Positions 1 through 6,244 of a stretch of DNA of 7,474 nucleotides are shown here, one piece after another. The notes below the pieces were generated by a model that did no database searches, was not told the DNA's origin, and saw only the letters and a program-made list of their open reading frames with translations. The first letter of the stretch is position 1; every line of letters starts with the position of its first letter. Position numbers and translations under genes: made by a program. Origin of the DNA: Spirochaetales bacterium (lineage in GTDB: Bacteria; Spirochaetota; Spirochaetia; Sphaerochaetales; Sphaerochaetaceae); the NCBI GenBank assembly GCA_028723145.1, contig JAQYFM010000083.1:1-7474 (forward strand), given 5' to 3'.

Positions 1-1188
1 ACGATCACGAGGGTTTAACACAATGGAAAATAGTGCAAGTGAATCTTTAATTTCCTCACGCTCATAGAAACGTAGTGCTCCAACTACTTGGTAAGGTATC
101 CTATATCGTGAAAAAGCTGTTTCAAATTCTCTTGATTGAGCATTAGTTCTATAAAGAACAGCAACAGACTTATAATCAGGAAGGCGAGAAATTAACATTT
201 TAACCTTTAGTGCTTCCTCATCAGAATCAATTGCACTAATTAATTCAGGCATATCACCCCTTTCATTATTTGTAAAAATAGTTTTATCGTGTCTACCTTT
301 ATTATTTTTAATAACAGATGATGCAATGCGTAAAATATTCTTAGTACTTCGATAGTTTTCTTCTAACTTAATAATTCTAGTATTAGGATAGTCATATTCA
401 AAGGAAAGGATGTTTCTAATCTCTGCTCCTCTAAACTTATAAATAGACTGGTCATCGTCTCCTACTACTACTAGCTGGGTATCAGGACCAACAATCTCTT
501 TTAATAGTCTAAATTGAGAAGCGTTAGTATCTTGATACTCATCCACTAATATTAATTTAAATCTAGACTTAAAGTATTCTCTAACATCATCATTATTTAC
601 TAATAATTCAGTTGTCCGAATTATTAAATCGGCAAAGTCTACACACCCTGAACTTCTTAAAGCCTTTTCATAGGTTGCATAGTAAGTTCTAAATCCAGGT
701 AAGTGATAAGCAATTCCATTTAATTCTTTGGAATCTGGGTCTAAACCTTTATCCTTTGCCTTACTAATTTGCTTCATAAATTCTCTTAATTCTGCCTTCT
801 TTTGATCTGGATAAGAATTTGCAAGCAAATTTAATGAATCATCATCGTCATAGATAGTAAATGAACTATTTAGGCCAATTCTATCTCCATAACGACGAAG
901 AACGTAGGCGCCAAAGGAGTGGAAGGTTCTCATCTCAAGCCCATTAATATTTTCATCAGGGATCATATTGTTAATTCTGTCCCTCATCTCTTTAGCAGCT
1001 TTATTTGTAAATGTTACTGCTAAAATTCTATAGGGACTAATTCCCATCTCTTTTATTGCATAGGCAATTTTCGATGTAATAACACGTGTCTTACCTGAAC
1101 CAGCTCCAGCTAAGACAAGAAGTGGATTGGAAAAATCCAATACCGCTTCTTTTTGCATATCATTTAATGTATTTAATAAGTTATCCAT
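1..1188 (-). CDS. uvrD: UvrD/PcrA-type superfamily 1 ATP-dependent DNA helicase, N-terminal 396 residues (gene runs off the left edge)
   Basis: Translating the complement gives an open frame from ATG at 1188 to the window edge, so about half of a family usually 650-750 residues long is present. Motifs appear in SF1A order: Q motif LNDMQKEAV (8-16), Walker A AGAGSGKT (27-34), motif Ia VTFTNKAAKEM (58-68), Ib TFHSF (88-92), Walker B VDEYQDT (215-221, with D216 and E217), motif III GDDDQSIYKFRGA (243-255), motif IV NYRST (278-282) and YRTNAQSRE (346-354). These are ATP-binding and ssDNA-tracking elements of 3'-5' helicases acting in nucleotide excision and mismatch repair and in clearing recombination intermediates or stalled polymerase. 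No break is seen within the visible part. The C-terminal domains 1B/2B remainder and motifs V-VI lie outside. UvrD, PcrA and Rep cannot be separated firmly from this half; UvrD/PcrA is most likely. It follows rimO with a 1-nt overlap and its own ribosome binding site. Confidence 0.93.
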   Translation of the reverse strand, partial: MDNLLNTLNDMQKEAVLDFSNPLLVLAGAGSGKTRVITSKIAYAIKEMGISPYRILAVTFTNKAAKEMRDRINNMIPDENINGLEMRTFHSFGAYVLRRYGDRIGLNSSFTIYDDDDSLNLLANSYPDQKKAELREFMKQISKAKDKGLDPDSKELNGIAYHLPGFRTYYATYEKALRSSGCVDFADLIIRTTELLVNNDDVREYFKSRFKLILVDEYQDTNASQFRLLKEIVGPDTQLVVVGDDDQSIYKFRGAEIRNILSFEYDYPNTRIIKLEENYRSTKNILRIASSVIKNNKGRHDKTIFTNNERGDMPELISAIDSDEEALKVKMLISRLPDYKSVAVLYRTNAQSREFETAFSRYRIPYQVVGALRFYEREEIKDSLALFSIVLNPRDR

Positions 1189-2528
1189 TAAAAGACTTTC
1201 CTTATTAAGATAGCTTCAAGATCGACTCCACGAACTTTTCTAATACCCACTTCAACAACATCACCTGGGTTAATCCCCTCACCCATTATTACTGTTAGGC
1301 CATCAACTTCAGGAGCTTGAGAGTAAATACGTGCAATAGATAAATCTTCACCTTTGATGTTCTCTTCAACTAGTGCAAGGTACTTTTTACCTACAAAACG
1401 CTCTAAATTTTCCTCTGTTATCTTACTTTGAAGCTCTTCAAGCTCAGCTTTCCAAGGTGTTGCTCTCTTAATTGCCTTCTTATGCTCTCTCTCACCTCGC
1501 ATATCGAAAGCAGGAGTATCTTCTTCTCTTGAGTATAAGAATGAACCCATCCAATCAAAACGAGCCTCACGAACAAAACGCAACAACTCATCAAAGTCCT
1601 CTCTTTCCTCTCCAGGGAAACCAAGCATTAAGGTTGTTCTAATAACTGCTTCAGGAATTTGAGTTCTAATATTGTTTATTAAAGCTAGATATTTTTCTCT
1701 ATTACCTGTTCTTTTCATACCTTTTAATACTCTTTCACTTGCATGTTGGAAAGGTATATCAAAATAAGGTAAAACTTTTTTATTATTTTTAATAATATCG
1801 ATAATTTCTAATGGGAATGTATCAGGATGGATGTATAAAAGTCTTAGTACAAAGTTACCTTCAAACTCAGCAATAGTTTTTAATAGCTCAGGAAAATGAG
1901 ATTTACCATCCCAATCAGTACCATAAGCACCTAAATCTTGAGCAATTAAATTAATTTCATAAAAACCTTCACTAATTAATCTCTTTGCCTCAGCTAATAC
2001 ATTATCCATAGGTCTACTTCTGAGTGGACCTCTAATTATTGGAATTGCACAGTAATTACATCTATGGTTACAGCCTTCTGATATTTTCAAATAGCATGAA
2101 CGTGGCATTGATAAAAATTCATTTCTATCATCTTTATCCTTATCAGGATCAGGATATTCTGGAGCTAATACAATTTGCTCATCAGCCTTTTCTAATTCAT
2201 CTAAAAGATTTGAAAATTTTGATAAATCATGGTTTCCAAAGATAGCATCTGCTTCTTCTAACTCAAGCTCCTTGCTGTAGCGTTCAGCTAAACAGCCTCC
2301 TAAAATAATTTTGGCATTTGGAAAATTATCTTTTAATGAAAAGAAAGTATTTATTGATTCTTCCTTAGCACTTTCAATAAAACCACATGTATTTACAAAG
2401 AGTAAATCAGCATCCTTTGGATCTTTTGTTACCTCGTAACCTTTTTCTTTTGCAATTGTTAAAATTATTTCGCTATCGACCTGATTTTTAGCACAACCAA
2501 GGCTTTCAATGTATATTTTTTTACTCAT
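1188..2528 (-). CDS. rimO: Ribosomal protein S12 methylthiotransferase RimO (radical SAM)
   Basis: This 446-residue protein is full length for RimO (about 430-450). RimO acts in the cytoplasm and adds a methylthio group to the beta-carbon of a conserved aspartate of ribosomal protein S12, using S-adenosylmethionine and two [4Fe-4S] clusters. The N-terminal UPF0004 domain begins ESLGCAKNQVDSE (8-20). Its cluster cysteines are C12, C48 (NTCGF) and C79 (GGCL). The radical-SAM cluster motif is C153-x3-C157-x2-C160 (EGCNHRCNYC), followed by IPIIRGPLRSR. The C-terminal TRAM domain (about 377-444) holds SQAPEVDG, typical of RimO rather than the tRNA enzyme MiaB, as is SLGCAKN. The start is supported by AAAAGGG at 2541-2535, 6 nt before the ATG, and by the conserved N-terminus. 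It is first in a two-gene minus-strand unit with the helicase and is transcribed divergently from the opp operon. No defects were seen. Confidence 0.96.
   Translation of the reverse strand: MSKKIYIESLGCAKNQVDSEIILTIAKEKGYEVTKDPKDADLLFVNTCGFIESAKEESINTFFSLKDNFPNAKIILGGCLAERYSKELELEEADAIFGNHDLSKFSNLLDELEKADEQIVLAPEYPDPDKDKDDRNEFLSMPRSCYLKISEGCNHRCNYCAIPIIRGPLRSRPMDNVLAEAKRLISEGFYEINLIAQDLGAYGTDWDGKSHFPELLKTIAEFEGNFVLRLLYIHPDTFPLEIIDIIKNNKKVLPYFDIPFQHASERVLKGMKRTGNREKYLALINNIRTQIPEAVIRTTLMLGFPGEEREDFDELLRFVREARFDWMGSFLYSREEDTPAFDMRGEREHKKAIKRATPWKAELEELQSKITEENLERFVGKKYLALVEENIKGEDLSIARIYSQAPEVDGLTVIMGEGINPGDVVEVGIRKVRGVDLEAILIRKVF
1196..1203 (-). promoter_or_regulatory. Ribosome binding site and TAATG stop/start junction of the helicase gene
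   Basis: On the minus strand AAGGAAAG sits 7 nt before the ATG at 1188-1186, inside the last codons of rimO. The rimO stop TAA (1190-1188) shares its final A with that ATG, forming TAATG. This fixes the helicase start and suggests that ribosomes finishing rimO can re-initiate on the helicase gene (translational coupling, inferred). Confidence 0.75.
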
Positions 2529-2534
2529 AATTAA

Positions 2535-2541
2535 CCCTTTT
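2535..2541 (-). promoter_or_regulatory. Ribosome binding site of rimO
   Basis: The minus strand reads AAAAGGG followed by TTAATT and the ATG at 2528-2526. The 6-nt spacing is near optimal and supports the start chosen for rimO. Confidence 0.7.
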
Positions 2542-2583
2542 CAATATCCAATAAGAAATAATAAGTTGAATACCAGTCGAATT

Positions 2584-2612
2584 TTTATACATATTATTGC
2601 ATAAATTTTCAA
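2584..2612 (-). promoter_or_regulatory. Probable sigma70-type promoter of rimO-uvrD
   Basis: On the minus strand, -35 TTGAAA (2612-2607) and -10 TATAAA (2589-2584) each match 5 of 6 consensus bases and are separated by exactly 17 nt. Transcription would begin near 2577, leaving a leader of about 50 nt before rimO. The assignment rests on sequence match only. In AT-rich DNA such matches arise by chance, but the spacing and position are right. Confidence 0.6.
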
Positions 2613-2625
2613 TGGCTGATAGTAT
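2597..2625 (+). promoter_or_regulatory. Probable extended -10 promoter of the oppBCDF operon
   Basis: TTGCAT (2597-2602, 4 of 6 consensus) is followed after 17 nt by TAGTAT (2620-2625, 4 of 6). The -10 is preceded by TGA at 2617-2619, giving the TGn extended -10 signature. Transcription would start near 2632 and give a leader of about 32 nt, too short for a riboswitch. The hexamers are weaker than those of the divergent rimO promoter. A second candidate, TTGAAT at 2566-2571 with TACATA at 2588-2593 (16-nt spacer), cannot be excluded. Confidence 0.45.
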
Positions 2626-2663
2626 CCAATAGAATATTCATTTTTTTTAAAATAAGAGGGCCT

Positions 2664-3593
2664 ATGACCAAATACATCATTAAGCGACTGATTGGCATGA
2701 TTCCTACAATGCTAATCATCATCACTCTTAGTTTCTTTATTGTACGTATCGCACCAGGCGGACCTTTCGATGGGGAAAGAGCACTTCCTGAAGTTGTAAA
2801 ACGTAATATTGAAGCAAAGTATCATATGGACGAACCTCTCTGGCAGCAGTATGGAAGATATCTATTTGATGTTATCAGAGGAGACCTTGGACCTAGTTAT
2901 AAGTACAAGGACCACGATGTTAACTCTTTGATATTTAACTCAATTCCTAATTCAATTTATCTTGGCTGTATAGCTATGGCTATTGCCCTGCTGTTTGGTG
3001 TGTCGTTTGGCATTATAGCAGCAGTTAAACAAAACACACTGCTTGACTACCTTCCTATGGGTATTGCGGCACTTGGACTTTCAGTTCCGCTATTCGTAGT
3101 AGGACCACTATTGCAATACATATTTGCAATGAAGCTTGGATGGTTCCCTACCTCAGGATGGTTTACAGAAGGTCTTGGATGGAAAACTATCGTACTTCCA
3201 TCAGTTGCTCTATCTTTCGCTTACTATGCAGATATTGCACGTTTAACAAGATCTTCAATGCTTGAAACTCTTCGTTCTGATTACATTAGAACAGCAAAAG
3301 CTAAAGGTATGAGAAACAGTATCATCATCTTTAAACATGCTATGAAGGGTGCAATGCTTCCAATCGTAAGCTACCTTGGACCTGCATTTGCTGGTATTAT
3401 CACTGGTAGTATCGTAGTTGAACAGGTATTCCGTGTTCCTGGCTTAGGTAAGTTCTTTGTTCAGTCATCATTTAACCGTGACTATACACTCATCGTTGGT
3501 GTAGTAATTGTTTATTCTGCAATTCTCATCGTCATGAACTTTGTCGTAGACGTTGTATACGCACAGCTTGACCCAAGAATTACTTACAAATAA
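2664..3593 (+). CDS. oppB: Oligopeptide ABC transporter permease OppB
   Basis: This 309-residue inner-membrane permease matches the usual OppB length (about 306). It forms half of the transmembrane channel of a type I peptide importer, paired with OppC. Hydrophobic segments lie near residues 11-28, 99-121, 131-153, 174-192, 233-255 and 277-298. The first large loop holds GDLGPSYKYKDHDVNSLI (73-90), characteristic of OppB. The coupling (EAA) loop that contacts the ATPases is DYIRTAKAKGMRNSI to ML-P (206-233). The protein ends with LDPRITY, also typical. The conserved N-terminal MTKYIIKRLIGMIPT fixes the start at 2664; the ribosome site AAGAGGG (2654-2660) lies only 3 nt from the ATG, closer than usual. 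It is first in an oppBCDF operon and 12 nt ahead of oppC. DppB or another family paralogue is possible, but the GPSYKYKD stretch favours Opp. Confidence 0.93.
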   Translation: MTKYIIKRLIGMIPTMLIIITLSFFIVRIAPGGPFDGERALPEVVKRNIEAKYHMDEPLWQQYGRYLFDVIRGDLGPSYKYKDHDVNSLIFNSIPNSIYLGCIAMAIALLFGVSFGIIAAVKQNTLLDYLPMGIAALGLSVPLFVVGPLLQYIFAMKLGWFPTSGWFTEGLGWKTIVLPSVALSFAYYADIARLTRSSMLETLRSDYIRTAKAKGMRNSIIIFKHAMKGAMLPIVSYLGPAFAGIITGSIVVEQVFRVPGLGKFFVQSSFNRDYTLIVGVVIVYSAILIVMNFVVDVVYAQLDPRITYK

Positions 3594-3605
3594 GGTGGAT
3601 GGAAA

Positions 3606-5198
3606 ATGATGAGAAAAAAGAAAGAACAAACAGTTAACGAGTTTAACCAGGTTGTAGTCGGAAACAGCCTTACTAAGGAAGCATGGAAAAGATTAAAGAA
3701 AAATAAGATGGCAGTTTTTGGCATGGTAGTTGTAATTATCTACGCTATCATTTCCTTCTCTGCTTCACTTCTTCCTATCTATCCATACGATGAATCTATC
3801 ATTGACCACCAGCATTTAAGACCATCTCTTACAAAGACTTCTGGTGAATTAATGCTTGAACAGCAATATAAGAACCTTTATTTTAAGGCTTGGAGAGCTG
3901 GTAGATTAGTACTCTCAGAAGATGAAAACCAGATGGTTGAAGAGCTTATTTTAAAGAATGAGACTAATAAAGTTTGGGATTACCTCTATAAAGAAGGTGA
4001 AAGTCAAAGAGAAGCTGGTACATTTACTTTCAACTCCTCAGAGCAAAAGACAATCGATAGATACATTGATAAGATTAATACAGATATCCAGATTACTATC
4101 GATAATCTTTATTACCTATTAAATGGTAAGAAGGTAAAGCTTTCAAAGCTCGACTATGCAACTTTATTGGATTTATATTCAAAAGAAATCAATGCATCTG
4201 CTGATTTAATTGAAGAGTCTTTAAATAAGGAAATAAGATCACAAGTTACCAACACAGTTAAGGGTAACCTTGCTGATGCATCAGAAGAAGATATTACAGC
4301 TGCTGTAAATCTTGAAATTGAAAACATGTCAAGAAAAGATTGGGAAGCTAAAGCTTGTGAATCTATTATCGGTAAGCTCGAATCTAGTGCTAAAAAGACT
4401 ATCGAGAAGAAGATGAAGGCTCAAATTGCAGAAGGTTCTGTTGAATTCCCATACAAGGGTGACATCGAAGTAAATGATCACATTACAGCTAAGGTAGAAA
4501 TTAGCTTAAAGCACATGAGAAGATACTTCCTTGGAACGGACTACCTTGGTCGTGACTTACTATCTAGAATTATTTATGGTGGTCAGATTTCTATTGCAAT
4601 TGGTTTAATTGGTACAATTACTTCAGTACTTATCGGTATCTTAGTAGGATCAATTGCAGGTTATAGAGGTGGTAAAGTAGACTACTACTTAATGAGATTC
4701 GTAGATATCATGTACGGACTACCATACATGCTCTTAGTAATTATTTGTATGGCTATCTTTGGTAGAAAGATTTTCAACCTATTCTTTGCACTTGCAATGG
4801 TATCATGGCTTACAATTGCACGAATGGTTCGTGGTCAGATTATGAGCTTAAAGAACCAAGAGTATGTTGAAGCAGCAAGAAGTATGGGTGCATCTACATC
4901 ACACATCATTCTTCGCCACATGGTACCAAACTCACTCTCAGTTATCATTGTTTACTCAACAATCAGAATTCCAGCATTCATCATGCAGGAAAGCTTCTTA
5001 TCATTCCTCGGTCTCGGTGTTCAAGCACCATATGCTTCTTGGGGTTCATTAATTGGTGATGGTGTTGCTTCAATGACACTTTATCCATGGAAGCTTATCT
5101 GTCCATCTGTAGCAATGATTGTATTCTTATTTGCCATGAACTTCTTTGGTGATGGTTTAAGAGATGCCTTCGACCCACAGAGTAAGAACCAACTTTAA
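3606..5198 (+). CDS. oppC: Oligopeptide ABC transporter permease OppC with a large extracytoplasmic insertion
   Basis: This is the second permease subunit, but at 530 residues it is far longer than standard OppC (about 300). Residues 1-62 are ordinary: a cytoplasmic tail with LTKEAWKRLKKNKMAVFG and TM1 at about 36-57. Then come about 235 extra residues (roughly 72-305), rich in Lys, Glu, Ile and Asn, with no membrane segment. The canonical core resumes at FLGTDYLGRDLLSR (308-321), with helices near 327-351, 366-386, 388-406, 443-466 and 495-514, and the EAA coupling loop YVEAARSMGA to HMVPN (420-442). The C-terminus GDGLRDAFDP is typical. The frame is continuous, so this is an insertion rather than a frameshift artefact. 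By family topology the extra domain faces outside the membrane, next to where the binding protein docks (inference). The start ATG at 3606 is 7 nt after AAGGTGG (3592-3598), which overlaps the oppB stop; ATG at 3609 is an alternative. Confidence 0.92.
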   Translation: MMRKKKEQTVNEFNQVVVGNSLTKEAWKRLKKNKMAVFGMVVVIIYAIISFSASLLPIYPYDESIIDHQHLRPSLTKTSGELMLEQQYKNLYFKAWRAGRLVLSEDENQMVEELILKNETNKVWDYLYKEGESQREAGTFTFNSSEQKTIDRYIDKINTDIQITIDNLYYLLNGKKVKLSKLDYATLLDLYSKEINASADLIEESLNKEIRSQVTNTVKGNLADASEEDITAAVNLEIENMSRKDWEAKACESIIGKLESSAKKTIEKKMKAQIAEGSVEFPYKGDIEVNDHITAKVEISLKHMRRYFLGTDYLGRDLLSRIIYGGQISIAIGLIGTITSVLIGILVGSIAGYRGGKVDYYLMRFVDIMYGLPYMLLVIICMAIFGRKIFNLFFALAMVSWLTIARMVRGQIMSLKNQEYVEAARSMGASTSHIILRHMVPNSLSVIIVYSTIRIPAFIMQESFLSFLGLGVQAPYASWGSLIGDGVASMTLYPWKLICPSVAMIVFLFAMNFFGDGLRDAFDPQSKNQL

Positions 5199-5212
5199 AG
5201 GAAATACCGAAT

Positions 5213-6244
5213 ATGAGCGAACAGAATAAACCAGTATTAGAAGTAAAAGGCCTGCAGACATACTTTAAAACCGATGCAGGTATTGTAAAAGCAGTAGATG
5301 GCGTCTCCTTTACAGTTCATGAAGGAGAAACAATCGGACTTGTTGGAGAGTCTGGTTGTGGAAAGAGTGTTACAAACCTTTCTATCATGCGCTTAGTACC
5401 TTCCCCTCCAGGAAAAATTGTAGGTGGTGAAGTCTTGTATGAAGGCCGTGATATCATGAAAATGAGCGAAAAGGAACTTAGAACAATCAGAGGAAATAAT
5501 ATTTCCATGATTTTCCAGGATCCAATGACAAGCTTAAATCCATTTCTAAAGATTTCTACTCAGATGATTGAAACAATTCGTCTTCACCAGAATCTTTCAA
5601 AGAAAGAAGCTCGTGAAAAAGCAATTAAAATGCTTGCTGAAGTAGGTATTCCTTCTCCTGAAAAGAGAATCGATTGCTATCCTCACCAGTTCTCTGGTGG
5701 TATGAGACAGCGTGTAATGATTGCTATGGCATTAAGCTGTAACGCTAAGGTATTAATTGCAGATGAACCAACAACTGCGCTCGATGTAACAATTCAAGCT
5801 CAGATTTTGGAACTCATCCAAAAAATTAATAAAAAGTTTAAGACCGCTGTAATCCTTATTACACACGACCTTGGTGTTGTTGCAGGTATGTGTGATAACG
5901 TATGTGTAATGTATGCTGGTAGAATTGTTGAGCAGGCTCCTACTCACGAACTATATGCAGCACCATCACATCCATATACTCAGGGCTTAATTGCATCAGT
6001 ACCTAGAATGGACGAATCAGATAAGAATAAGAAGTTATTCTCTATCGAAGGTCAACCACCAAACGTTATTGATCTTCCACCTTGCTGTCCTTTCCATCCA
6101 AGATGTCATAAGAAGATTGGTATTTGTGAACACATGTATCCACCAGTAAAGCAGCTTAGTGATACACATACATGTGCATGTTGGCTCCATGCATCTCAGG
6201 AAGAGATTAAGAAAGCTGAAGAGGAGGTCAAGAAGAATGGCTGA
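5213..6244 (+). CDS. oppD: Oligopeptide ABC transporter ATP-binding protein OppD
   Basis: This 343-residue ATPase, of normal OppD length, powers peptide import with OppF on the cytoplasmic face of OppBC. Visible motifs are Walker A GESGCGKS (45-52), Q-loop FQDPMTSLNP (Q102), signature SGGMRQR (161-167), Walker B VLIADEPTTALD (180-191, catalytic E185) and switch H218 in THDL. The oligopeptide-family C-terminal extension contains PSHPYTQGL (251-259) and cysteines C292, C298, C305 and C323 in the pattern CPFHPRC, C and ACW. These match the [4Fe-4S]-type motif of the Opp/Dpp ATPases; C291 and C321 are additional. All catalytic residues are present. The start at 5213 follows AAGGA (5198-5202) with a 10-nt gap, 14 nt after the oppC stop. 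It overlaps oppF by 8 nt. DppD is the main alternative name, since the substrate cannot be read from the ATPase. Confidence 0.95.
   Translation: MSEQNKPVLEVKGLQTYFKTDAGIVKAVDGVSFTVHEGETIGLVGESGCGKSVTNLSIMRLVPSPPGKIVGGEVLYEGRDIMKMSEKELRTIRGNNISMIFQDPMTSLNPFLKISTQMIETIRLHQNLSKKEAREKAIKMLAEVGIPSPEKRIDCYPHQFSGGMRQRVMIAMALSCNAKVLIADEPTTALDVTIQAQILELIQKINKKFKTAVILITHDLGVVAGMCDNVCVMYAGRIVEQAPTHELYAAPSHPYTQGLIASVPRMDESDKNKKLFSIEGQPPNVIDLPPCCPFHPRCHKKIGICEHMYPPVKQLSDTHTCACWLHASQEEIKKAEEEVKKNG
6221..6227 (+). promoter_or_regulatory. Strong ribosome binding site that sets the oppF start
   Basis: GAGGAGG, a near-perfect Shine-Dalgarno sequence, lies 9 nt before ATG at 6237-6239, within the last codons of oppD. 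It rules in the 6237 start over an in-frame ATG at 6159 that would add 26 Arg/Lys/His-rich residues read out of frame from oppD. Confidence 0.8.

Larger units (their letters stand above)
2545..2631 (+). repeat. 9-bp direct repeat TATCCAATA flanking the divergent promoters
   Basis: TATCCAATA occurs at 2545-2553 and again at 2623-2631, 78 bp apart, start to start. The right copy overlaps the proposed opp -10 and start site. The left copy lies in the rimO leader. An 8-bp perfect palindrome, GAATATTC (2632-2639), abuts the right copy. This could be a regulator binding site pair or coincidence in AT-rich DNA. Confidence 0.35.

Noticed and set aside
2039..2245. 68-codon plus-strand frame inside rimO, and similar short frames at 1418-1624, 4864-5052, 5317-5508 and 5753-5947
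   Set aside because: All are shadows within strongly supported genes, with no family motifs or ribosome sites of their own.
2632..2663. Riboswitch or attenuator in the opp leader
   Set aside because: The predicted leader is only about 32 nt, with one 8-bp palindrome and no conserved riboswitch elements.
3606..5198. OppC length explained by a frameshift, gene fusion or assembly error
   Set aside because: One uninterrupted frame joins intact N-terminal and C-terminal OppC parts. The insert has coding-like composition and codon use similar to its surroundings.
6159..6236. Upstream in-frame ATG extending OppF by 26 residues
   Set aside because: The added MIHIHVHVG... Arg/Lys-rich stretch is oppD sequence in another frame and unlike OppF N-termini. 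The AGGAGG at 6222-6227 points to ATG 6237.
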